64,000 bases of DNA from the NCBI RefSeq assembly GCF_018139145.2, contig NC_059486.1, positions 11,718,001-11,782,000 on the forward strand, written 5' to 3'. How positions within the stretch are numbered: the first letter of the stretch is position 1; every line of letters begins with the position of its first letter. The notes beneath the pieces are model-generated. The model searched no databases. It was not told the origin of the DNA and was given only the letters and a program-made list of their open reading frames with translations. The DNA comes from Gymnogyps californianus (Eukaryota; Chordata; Aves; Accipitriformes; Cathartidae). Below, piece by piece: positions 50,850-62,185 of the stretch. The translations under genes were made by a program, and so were the position numbers.

Positions 50850-50956
50850 CATAGTGGAAGGAGATGGCTGGCTGTAGTCTCTGCTCTTTACTGATTGTGT
50901 GTCTGGGCTAAATTTGTCCAGCCATTGCAGACAAAACCTATAGAAACTTGAAAGGG
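50850..50956 (-). CDS. Possible internal coding exon, unidentified
   Basis: On the minus strand a good acceptor (ATTTCTCTCTGTTGTTCAG) ends at 50957, and a near-consensus donor, ACTATG|GTAAGTG, follows at 50850/50849. The 107-nt interval is open in one frame (enters in phase 1, leaves in phase 0) and would encode 35 residues, including LQWLDKFSPDTQSVKSRDYS, a soluble-looking composition. It leaves in phase 0, whereas the candidate terminal exon at 46330 or 46237 needs phase 2. At least one further exon would be needed to join them, or they are unrelated. No family is recognised. Confidence 0.22.
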
Positions 50957-53089
50957 CTGAACAACAGAGAGAAATGATACAGATCCGTAGATCATCCCAA
51001 AAACCTGCACCCAAACCCTACAAAGCAGGTCACATTCAGATAATAAGCCTGCTGGTTTCACTGAGGTGCGCTGAAAGCACAGCCACCCTTTCTGCTCTGC
51101 CTCGTGAGCAGGATTAGATCTTGGGTTAAATCTTGGGTTGCCTTCAGTTTTGCTGGTTCAGCAACTTCATTAAAGCCTGCCGTTAAAAGATGCGAGAACC
51201 ATTTTGATAGTCAATAGTGGCTCAGTTAGAGAGGATGGCAGCAAAGCTTTGGGTAGCTTTTCTTTATTTATAAGGCAAAATCCTCTACTAGCATAAAGCT
51301 CTGTAACTCCAATGATATCCAAGAAGAAATTGATTTATACAGAGTAGGATCCAGTCTCATATCTTTTAGAGTTTGACTGACACCTATATTAATACATTTG
51401 AATCATCTTTCCTTTGCTGTTTTAGAGGGAAACGCCTGAATAACAAAACAAAGGCAAACTGTGAAAGGCAACAGATGAAAGAATAAAGCATTAGTAAGTA
51501 AAAAAAACCCTAAGTGATTTGTTAAAAAAAGCAGTAACTATTGTGAACAGATTAGTACTTTGTGGAGATCATTCCTATTTGGCAGTAAAGGTCAGAGTGG
51601 TATCACATGGCAGTTCTCCAACCTGGGTGTTCAGGTTAAAAAGATGTTTTATGAGAAGTCCTCCTCTGTTATCAGACTCTTAAAGAAGGCTGCTGCTTCA
51701 GAGTGCTTTGCTCCTTTGCTATTACATGGCAATTTTCCAAAGGCAGGCAATAGCCTGGTGCTTAATCTACTGCAGTTTCTGCCATTTATGCAGAAGCCAA
51801 ATGTTCAGTATTGTTTGGGGGAGAACATCAATAACATCAAAGTGGTTTAATGAAAATCAACACCTGCAAGGCTCAGCCTAAGCGTGGAGATTATCTCCCC
51901 CCCCCCCCCCCCCTTAAAATAATATATCTGCTTAGATACTTATCTGTCTTACTATGTTTAACTTTTTCTCTGGGGTTCCAGAAACTTACTATGTGTGTAC
52001 TTTCCCATAATGAAGAAAGATATCAGAGTGCATTGTTTGTTTGAGGTGCACAGATAGGATTGTATCTGTCCCTCTGGCCTTGCTTGCTTAATGAAACATA
52101 CTCTGTAGTATGTCCTACAGCCATTTCTCTCTGTCCCTCAGTGTTTTCATCCAATGCACAACCTGGCCAGAGATGCAAAAGCCTGACTGCAGTTATGGTT
52201 CAACATTTCAGAAAGGGCTGGGCTTTTGAGACACCCTCACATACACACCTTGCAGTCCACCCCTTGATCTAGGAATTGCTGGCCAAGATAAAGGTTTTAC
52301 TGCTTTGAATAGTGCTGTATGAATCATAAATTGGAAATGTATTTGGGCTGTCTGTGTTTTCCAGTGCTGTTACCCAGACAAACTCTCAGTGACTTTATTG
52401 ACCACTTTTCTCAGCAAGCGTTGTTGAGGACTTGGACCTGTTGACTTCAGGACGTGGAGTCCTCAGGAGCTACCATATTCTGTTGCCATATTATGGTAAA
52501 AAAAATATTAGCCAACATACATAACTGTTTCTCACATTCTTTAGCAAAAAGTCCTTTCCCAGCTTTGGCAGGCCATGCTGAAGGAAGCCTCCATCAGCTT
52601 TTAGAAGACTTAGTCCCAGTGAAAGGACTTGGTACCTCGGTTTTCAGGTTTAGAACAAAATTTGGCTAAGACTTTGGCTACTTAAAGTTTTGGTCCCTGA
52701 CTTAGCACACTGTTTCTAGTCAATCAAGTAGTGACATATTTGAACCCCTTTTGGTTTTTATGGAACTCCATGGCTTTTCTGACTTCAGCGTTTAACATTT
52801 GATAAAGCAGCTCACAGAAGTCAAAGATAAGCTGCCTTTTGACTTCAGGGAGCCATGTATCGGATCTTCATTTGTCTGGCTGTTTATGAGGAGGAAACTC
52901 TTAATTTCTGAGCACAGGAAAATTTTTTGAAATAAACAAGTGGGAGAAGAAAACCAAATCTTTTTAAAATATTTAGATCTGGACTATAAGTCCTTGAAAT
53001 AAAATACAGTTTGTATTTTAACATTTGGAGTAACATTTTGTGTTGAGGTGAGAAATTTTGACTTCACTAATGCTGACATTCTCATTATG
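50957..53089. other. Non-coding stretch, no gene seen
   Basis: Only short ORFs without motifs. It includes a C17 run, listed separately. Confidence 0.5.
51897..51913 (+). repeat. C17 homopolymer
   Basis: Seventeen C follow GAGATTATCT. It is the second long poly-C in the window and a probable site of length variation. Confidence 0.9.
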
Positions 53090-53300
53090 CCTCCCTGTAT
53101 TTTATCTTAATCACTTGGTGTATCATAATGCTGATTAATTTGTCTCCTCAAGGATCTCTTTTATAATAAAGTTCTGTCTGTTTTTTTCAAAGAAACAAAA
53201 ATTAATTAATTGCATTAATAACATTTTTTAGGTTGCTGTACTTTATCTTCACACTCAGACTTTGCCATCAAGTCTGCTGCATAATGCGCTGCCGTGATTT
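53090..53300. promoter_or_regulatory. Putative homeodomain-rich conserved element
   Basis: Clustered ATTA/TAAT cores occur in TCATAATGCTGATTAATTTG, AAATTAATTAATTGCATTA and GATGATAATAATCCATG. AATGCGCTGCCGTGATTTTA nearby retains two CpGs. No ORF is present. It resembles known developmental enhancers in composition; conservation is not tested. Confidence 0.28.
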
Positions 53301-56300
53301 TAAGATGATAATAATCCATGTATTTTGTAAGTGGGCTTCCCTATTCTACTTGTGTTTATAGTGCACATTTAGGTTTTGCAGTTCATGATCAAATTCACAA
53401 TCAAACTGAGTTCTCAGTGTGATTCATCTAAATGTGTTGCTTTGATGGGCTGAAGCAAGGTATAGTACAGAAGAAATGCATTATGCTTTATGCTTCTTAT
53501 GTAGCAGGTTAACACATGATGGACAAAATCCTGAGCTGATATACCAGCTAAATCAGAATTACCTAGGGACAGTGGTGGAAATACTTATTCCGACGGATTA
53601 CTCTCTTCATACAAGTAGTCTTATACAGAGCTGCTTGTAGCTGGGTGAACATAAATTCACAGGAATAGAGTACTCCGTGTGGGATCAGACCATAGAACTC
53701 CAGATTTACACTGAGTCTAAGTGTTTGACAGTTGTAAGTTATTTTGTGTGCAATCGGGATGTACACCTGCCTGTCTCAAAATTCTATGAAATAGTTCAAA
53801 GCAAGCAAATCTTAATTCAGTTGTCACTTCCCATAAAATAAGCCAAGCTAATGCCCTAGGCCTGTCAGCATCACAGAAGGAGAAAAGAAAAATATTTTGC
53901 CATAATTGAAGTTTCCTTCAATAGCAGTCATTCGGAAGTGGATATAGCTTTGTGAGCATTAGAGTATAATGCTACCCATTGGGTGTCAGCCTCGGACAAT
54001 TAGTAAGCAAAAGCTATCACCAGAAGGCAAAAAAGAAAAGGGATTAAAAAGAATTAAATGAGGCAAAAGAAATTCAATAATTTCCATTTGTAAGGAAAGG
54101 ACATAATAAGACAGTGATGCACTGCAGATTTATCTCTGGAGTAAAATCAGTCTTTATAAACATACAATGCCTTCCTTTACTATCCTGCGGTATCCTTCGC
54201 TCTACAGATCTCAATCACACAATTCAGGGGTAAACTTGTGACATCAGGCTGTAGAAAGAGTGGCATTCACATTGATACTAAGCAGAGGTAATTTATCTTC
54301 ATACAATTGGTTAGTGGCCCTTAAGAATTTTCTATTAGTGACAAATCTTGTGTATAAAAAGATGAAATTGTGCATACAGTAATGGCCAACCAGTTATCTC
54401 TTTCCAAAGAGAACAGCAGCTACTGACTGTAATATCATGGGAAGGCATCAGCAGTTCCTATAGGCAGCCAGTTTAAAAAATAAACCCAAATCCACAAAAT
54501 GATAGGTAAATAAAACCAGTATTAATTCAACAACTGTTCACTTGATCAGTCAAGCAAAAAGGCTTCTGCTCTGGAGATTTAAATGTACCTCTGGGTGTTT
54601 GAGTATTCCACTCTCACGCTGCAATCACAAGCAGCAAAGCCAACAGAAAGGAACATTCTCTTGCAGTCTAATATGATACAATTCCTTATCTCTTAGCTGT
54701 GCTGCTTGAGATCATGGCATGAAGAATTGTGGACCGATGGATATAGAAACAATCCATTAAAACAGCAGGACTGCCTTCGTCAGAATGTTGTCTTGAGATC
54801 TTTTATCAAGGTATAGCATAGTTCTGCGTCTAGAGAGAGCGGCTGATGGATAATGTTAACCCGCAGAAAGAAAAAATCAAGCAGGAAAAAAAAGATTAGG
54901 AATAAACATTTTGCAGTGGACCACATCCTGCTTCCAGACAGACCAGTTGCTGCTCGCTGCAGCATTCCTGAATATCGGTAATGGTGCTTAGCTCTCCGAA
55001 GCCAAGTGCTTGGAGTCCAAACTTTTTAAAGCCATGTCTTTTTTGCTTGTTTTGTTTTTTCTTAGCGGATGGAATAAATTAGTGAAAACGCCTGGAAATC
55101 TGATTCAAGCAGCAGCATTGGCATTTGATCCAAATACATTATGGGGACTAGATGTTTGGTTGTTGGGGAGGATTTTTTACATTTCCACAGGACATGCTGC
55201 TAAATAGCCTGGGCACAAGAACAAAGCAGCTGCAAAATAAATGAGGCAGAGATAAAGCTAAAACCTGGCCTTACTGGGAAAGAAGTGCAAAGAGATCTTG
55301 CCAAGACCAGAGACAAAGAAAGGAGGACTGGAACCTGGAAAAAGAGACTTGGAAAGAATAATTTGTTTGGGATACAATGAAGAGGCAAGGATTACTGTAG
55401 AGAGACACGTAGATCTGGGGAAAGGAGAGACAGAAGCAAACGTACCATAACAGAACCCAATTTAGCATGTCGATTCAAATGTGGAAGATGCTGAAAAGAA
55501 AAGAGGTTAGAGAGAGTTTTCAAATCCTGTGTTTTAACACCTTAAAGATGTGTTCAGTGGAAGCTGAATTGCTAAAAATCATGTAAGTCATAACTATCTG
55601 TCATTAGTTTCATGCTTGTAATACACAGATTATGTGTAGAAAGGAAAAAAAAAAAAACAACCCAATAATTAAGCATTTGTGCAGATCATGTGGATTAATA
55701 ACAGGAAAAGAAGTTTTACTCCAGAGCTCCTAGTAGCTTTTTTCCCATTGACAGCACAGGACTGTCTGTACTTAGCATTAACTACTAGCTCCCTCTAGTA
55801 TGCTGCACCGGAGAAAACTCTGATAATGTAAGTTTAATTACTTCTTTCTTTAAGCCACAGTTTTCAAAGAGATTTTTGAAAGCTAGATGTTGAACTAAAC
55901 AAAAAGGAATTTGAAATCCTTTTTTTTAGGTTTCAAGTTGGAAAAGAACACCCAAAAGAGATTATTTTAAGAGTAAAGAATAATTACAGCTGTTTTAGTG
56001 TGTAAGGTATGATGCCATATACAGTGTGAAAACAAATTCAGACACTGTACACATCATAAAATCATCAGGGCATATAAAAATGTCTTAGTAACCAGCAGCC
56101 AGGGAACCACAGAAATCTGAAACTATGGCAACTCAGGGTAGGAAGAAGCATTCATTGCAGAAAGAGAGTGAGAGATTAAAAACAATAGCCCCTAAATCTC
56201 TATATCAGCTTGGGTCCTCATTTTCTCAGCAGCTTAAACCTTTTCAGCTTCCCAAGTAGAATTCTGTTTCTGCAGCTTTCAGAACAACTGTCCGTGTAGT

Positions 56301-59300
56301 TATTTGGAGGAAAACTTCGTAGTTTCCAACAATACAGTTGCCTGGGAGGGCAACTTTGCCAGTCTGTTTTTGTATGCGCTAATTTGTGAAATGAAGAGAG
56401 AAAGAATAATTTGCTGAAAGCGTAAGAAGTGCAGAGAAAGAAATGGGAAAATATCAACTTCTCCCCTTTCAGGATGTTTTCCAGCCCTTGCTGTTTCAGG
56501 AGGATTATGGTTTGCAACCTGTGGGGCCAGTTTGCACCACTGAGATCGGCTTTGTCATGTTGCAGAGTTCAGCCGCTGTAGTGCAGCAAATAGGGGTCAG
56601 CAGAGGAATGCGATGTGGTCTGAAAATTTAAAACCAGTCAGAAACTTTACATGGCTGATTGGGGTTTTTTTGTTTCGTTTTGTTTTGTTTTTTCTTCTCT
56701 GAATCCATTTCAGCTGTCTGTGTTCTAGTTTAATCCAGCTCCTGGAGAGAATCATAACTAGGTGGGTTTCTTCTGTTTTACAGGAATATAAAGTAACGTA
56801 GATTTTTGGCTTCATGTCTCTCTGAAGGGCACATGAATGTATATTACAGACTCAGCTGAGAGGATCTTCTGTAGATTCTGATATATGAGTATGTATCTAA
56901 ATGAGAGACTGCTATACTTACATTAGTTTAGCCAGTGGACCAACATCCTTTTCTGGGTCAGTAAGAACATTGTATTTTTATTTTTCTTTTAATCATGTTT
57001 TTGCACAGTTAACACTCCTCTTTCATGATATATTTTCTTCAAATTGTTCATCTTCTTTCTATAGCCATTCTGTACTTAGTGAATGCAAACTGCAGCTTAT
57101 TTCAGAGGACAGATAATTTCAGATATTCCATGTTGCAGGATTCAAAGCCCCATGTGCATTTGCTCAGATGCCTTGCACCAGCACTAATTGCATTTGCACA
57201 TACCACTTCATAGTAGGTAGTAAACAGTATACCCATGGCCTGAAAGTAAAGACACATATGGATGTCTGATCATATTTTTGGAAAGTATGTTCTTATTTGA
57301 CCTAAATTGTAAGAGCATTTTGGTGTTCCTTTTTATGTGTGGATATGTTTCAGCAGTGAGTGGCATTTCTATACCTTCTATACCTATCCAGAAAACTAAA
57401 TTCTAACCTTACTGAAGTCACTGGTCCATGATGTCTCCCAAATTGTATTTAAACATCACATTGCAGCAGCAACAATGTACTCAAACTCAGAAAGAAGCCG
57501 CTAGGAGCTCTGCATGAAGAATATTTGGTTGATGTGGTCCTTTGTTTGAAACCCTTCTTAAAATTCTGCAGATGAAGAAGCTCTGTCTACATATCATCCT
57601 AAGCAAGGAGAATTGCCAAAAAAAATCCTGATGGTATAGCTTATTTATCTTCTTGTTTGAAACGCTAGGGGAATTTATGTATGGCTTAGAAAGGTGCATT
57701 CATGATCTATAGCACTTATCTGTCAGATTTTCAGATGTGTTCAAATATTCCTTCTACTTTCCCGATAAGTTAGAGGAACGTTAATGGAGTTTTGCTAATT
57801 TTTAAGTATGACAGTTACATGAACTGTTTTGTCTATAAATTTTAAGTATGTGGGTTTAGAGTAACTTACGCTCTTCTAAAGAGCTTGTATTTAGCAGTTT
57901 CACTGTGCTTGCGTCATAGCATAAGATCCAGTATCCTGGGTGCTGTTTGGACGTGTATAACTGCCATTCCTGAGCAATATGCTCCCAGCCATGGTCACCT
58001 CTGCGTTGCTTTCCGGTGGGGAACTGAGAGGGAGGGCACGGAGCTGATAGCTCCTCTTGCAGAGGTCAGGCTCAGAAGTGCAAGCCTGCAGGGAAGGAAA
58101 ACATGCTCTACAAAACAGCGTTGTATTTTGGTGGGTGCTCTCAAAACCCACTGCAATTACTGGGGGCATTGAGCAGCATGTAACAGAAATGACTGTGCTG
58201 GGGGCTCACTGGAGGCAGGCAATCAAGGCTCAGACAGTATCACCTAAGGGTGAAATGAACCATAAAAGAGTGAATATCACTGAACTCAAAAGACATGTTA
58301 TAAGCTTACTGTGAAAGGTGGGCAACCAGCTGAAAAGGCATAAATCCAAGTGATGAATGTATTTGTATGTTGGAGGAAAGCAAGCAGAAGACTGGCAGAA
58401 AGACAGTAATGACTGTATTGGATCAGAGTGAGCATCTACTTTGTATGATCCATATTCATTGACAGTCTGCACACAAAAATAGCTAGGCACAGTGAGTCAC
58501 AGATTTCTGATGTTATGCTGGAGTATTTCTCTGGGCAGAACTCAGTTGTGTAATATATGCTTCAAGAGCCCACCTATGCTTTCTTTAAAAAGTGATCTGC
58601 TCTGATAATTGTGTTCAAAGACAATTGTGTTGAATCAAGTGGCATTCTCTGACAATGCAGGGTTAATTCCCACCTATATATGAGTATGTGAAAAGTCAAA
58701 AGCTCATAAAACTTTAATAAATTAGAGAAAGTTGAAAAGAACAAGACATACTCTGTTGTGGTTTTACTTTTATTTTTAGATTATCTCCTTGAATATAGAA
58801 AAGACTCTATTTTGAATGAATGATGGTCCTGTGAATAGGATTTTGGGGACTTGATTATGAAAAACACTGCTTTACTCTGCAGAAAGAGAGCAGCTTCCAA
58901 GGTACCTTGTTTTCCTGGACACTTACACTCCAGGCAGTGGTGTGAGACCATCTTATTATTTCATATAGGTTAAAAACAAACTTCTGATGTTAACAACTTT
59001 CAGTCCTCTCCCTCAATTGCTGCTGTACCGCCCTGAAGCAGGAAAGCTCTGTAGTCTGTTAATAAGTCTCCCTTACCAAGGAAAGTAATGCTTTTATTTT
59101 TAGACTGTCAAAAATTGGCTGCTTTGTGCAGGTTGTCTAATGAAGGTGGAGTACAATCCCTGATCACCTCAATTCAGAGGTGTTTATATAGAGTTTAACC
59201 AGCAATAATTCAAAGACCTGCTGATATAATTAGAAAAGTGCTGGCTGAGCGTAGGTGTGCGCTGCAGTTTTCAAAGATACCTAGAGCCCTCATAATCTCA

Positions 59301-61289
59301 GCCTACTTGGATGAAGAAAAAAGCTTTTGATGGAAGGCGCATTCACAAAATGTACAATATAGGAGGTCTCAAGAAACTGGGTATTTTTTCACCTAAGCCT
59401 TCTACAAATCTTGTCTCTTTTGGAATATGCAGATTAAAGGAAGTCTTTATTACTAAGTACCAGCCAGGCACAATTCTCAGCGATGGAACAGACTGGCTTC
59501 ATGGAAGTCAAAATACAGTCCTCAGAAATCCCAGATTGAGATACAGCAACAATCTCTGAGATTGCTTTTTTCTCCCTATCAAAATAAGTAATAGTATTGA
59601 ATCAGGTAAAAACGAAAGCTTTCTAAAACACCGCAAGCTTTGGAAATCCTTTCTTTAAGCCTTTTTAAACCCCACTGCATATCTTGCATTGATTTTCCCA
59701 CATATATTTATATTCAGTTTTCATTTCATTTTGCTTTCACTGAAGTCAGCAAATCCCTTAATTACCTTGCTGCTTATAACTGTCCACAACTGTCTGTCTT
59801 GACTTGAATGAGGCTGCAGGTTTACTGCAAGGAGGGAAATCTAAGAAGCACAATGGAGTAGCAAAGGACAGGTTTGGCTGTGCAGTGTCACCTTTGAAGT
59901 TGAACATATAAATTCACTTAGGTGTGGTTGAATAAGAAAACTTTAAGAGTATCTAATGTTGCAAATTACACTGTGCATGCTGTCTTTACTTGCAAGCTTC
60001 TTCTGTGAAAGGAATTGCCAGAAAAATTGCCTCGTCCTTAGCCACTTGCATTTGGGGTTCTGCATTAAATAGATTTTTCATGCCATCTTCTGAATGCCAC
60101 TATGACACATTGAACCACAGCTTCCCTAGTGAAAATCAGAGAGAGGAGCCACTAGTCGTGGTTTTAGTTTTGGTGCACTCTGGTTTAGATTTGAACTAAA
60201 GCAGAAGGAGATATATTGTATTTCGTTAATATTACCAGTTTTGTGAACTAGCACATCTTTCTTGGGAGGGTAATTCTTAAACGCTTCCTTTATACTGAGT
60301 GCGAAAGGAAAGGGGAAGAATCAGCTTTGCTAATACACAGAGCAGGGAGCCCCAAATAAGAGTTCCCCAGAGCCCACAGGCAAAGGGGTCCCCTAAATAT
60401 TTTCTCCTATTCAAGTAAGCAAAAGTTTTATCTTTCAGTGCAAGGGATTTAAAGACAGAGGTTTCATTAAGTTTAACAGGAATTTGACTTTTATATAAAC
60501 AATGCAACTTTGCAGGTTTCAGCCCTCAAACACTGGGGTAGTCGCGTCAGGTTTTAGTGGCTAGAATCAGCAATTACAATGGCCAGCTCTTTACTGATGG
60601 CTGAGGCACTCACTCCTTCATCCCCAGTGGTAAGCTTCGAATATTTCACGTCCTGAATTTTGCCTCCAGGAATGAGTGAGATATCCACAGGAATGCAAGC
60701 AATCACCATGGAGCCAAAACTGCAGAGTTATTTAGATTCCTAAGGATGCAAGCAAGATAACTAAGCATCTCTGCTGTTGGTTACGTTACATATGTGTGTG
60801 TGTGTGTAGCAGGACACAGCTACAGAGCACTTCGGAGTTTGGTCCAAGGGAGGGCAAAGACCAGCCAGCAGGTAACTCTACCCGTAAAATACCAGATAGT
60901 TCCCAAGGGCACATGAAACTTCTGCTCTTCCGTTTGTCCTGGGTTTCTTACCGTTACTGATTCAGCAGGCTCTGGCATGCCCGCTTGCACTGTAGGCTAA
61001 CCTGCAAGGAAGTTTGGTGAGTGAAAGCCACTTTTCAGCAGTAGATGCCCACTAAAATTAATGGGGAAGTATACTTTATTAGCCTGGCACAAATAATATA
61101 TATGCATCTAAATCTTTGTAAGTACATACTTACAATGCAGCCTTACACATAATACAGATTTTTTACAACAAAGTTAACATAAAAATTGTATCATATGTCC
61201 CCGAACAGTAGCTGGGTTATTATGGAATAGCTTTTGAAATGAAAAAGGTCAGAGAAATAGCCAGCTGCTTCCTCATCCTGCCTGTGCTT
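53301..61289. other. Long non-coding stretch, no gene seen
   Basis: About 8 kb of short overlapping ORFs only. The pair at 57885-58172 (plus) and 57900-58169 (minus) reflects a stop-poor, GC-richer patch. A (TG)7 tract lies at 60793-60806, and an A-rich run at about 55647-55659. Confidence 0.55.
60793..60806 (+). repeat. (TG)7 microsatellite
   Basis: TATGTGTGTGTGTGTGTAG, a short dinucleotide repeat. Confidence 0.9.
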
Positions 61290-61400
61290 TCACTCTGGGC
61301 TAAATTATTATTTCACTAATTAATAATCTGCATGCAGATTAAAATGATTACTCTACAATATATATTGCATGACAATAAAACAGTGACAGCAAATTATGCT
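61290..61400. promoter_or_regulatory. Putative homeodomain-rich element centred on an 18-bp palindrome
   Basis: TAATCTGCATGCAGATTA at 61324-61341 is a perfect palindrome with outward TAATC half-sites (the bicoid/OTX/PITX type core is TAATCC, so these are near matches). It is flanked by CACTAATTAATAA and AAATGATTACTC, and followed by TATATTGCATGACAATAAAA. No coding potential. It is an enhancer candidate by texture only. Confidence 0.32.
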
Positions 61401-62120
61401 TCAGTGTGCATAACAGCTTAACTCTCTAAACAGAAGATGTTTTCTAACACTCAATTCATGTCCTTCTGCTGATGATTAAACCCTCACTGATTTTGTTTTT
61501 ATTAGTCCTCAGTCATTATTGTTCTTTTATCACTATGGGGTCTTTAGAATTAGCCACAATGGCTCAGAAGCATGGTTGCTGCTGCATTCCCTTATTAAAT
61601 CAGGTTACCTCTCTAGTTGTCAGGGACTAAAATCAAACCCCTTTGTTATAATGTTCCACAACCCTTTAAATATTGATTATTACGACTATGTAGAGCTGCT
61701 GAAAATTTATTTTTGTCTAGACTAGTTCAGAATGGGAAAAACTTCCATGACAACAGTGACAATGCAGTTGCTGTTTTCTCCTTGGAAAGAACAGCCTGGC
61801 TTATTCTCCTTGCAGCCCTGGTGTCCCAGGGGCTCCTGCCTGCCCTCTGGAGCCTATGCAAGGTAAAACTCTGCTACCTGCTAACTGCCTGAGATGAAAA
61901 AGCTGAAACTCTAATTTTTAATGGTTTCGAGTTTTGCTTGGTTTGCATTGGATTGCAAAAACGGTGGTTCTTTAGCAGTCTTGAAAAAGAGTAATTTAGG
62001 GAGGTTTTTAAGGGCTCCCCCGTGACTGCTGGAAGTGTAACTGCCATCAGTGCAGTTTCTTTTCCATGTTGCAGGTGAATGATGCCTGACTCAGTACTAG
62101 GGAAAGGCAAACTGGACTAG
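61401..62120. other. Non-coding stretch, nothing recognised
   Basis: No gene or repeat is identified apart from what may be the left part of the neighbouring MIR. Confidence 0.5.
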
Positions 62121-62185
62121 TAGTTAATTCCTCAAGATCATACAGTAAGTCAGTGGCAGAGATGACAAACGAAACACAGTGAAAT
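62121..62185 (-). mobile_element. MIR-type SINE remnant
   Basis: TTCCTCAAGATCATACAGTA and AGTCAGTGGCAGAGATGACA match the reverse strand of the MIR core (CTTGCCCAAGGTCACACAGT, AAGTCAGTGGCAGAGCTGGG) closely. Only the core survives. Confidence 0.75.

Noticed and set aside
57885..58172. Opposed ORFs of 95 and 89 codons
   Set aside because: Locally stop-poor DNA; neither has splice context or motifs.
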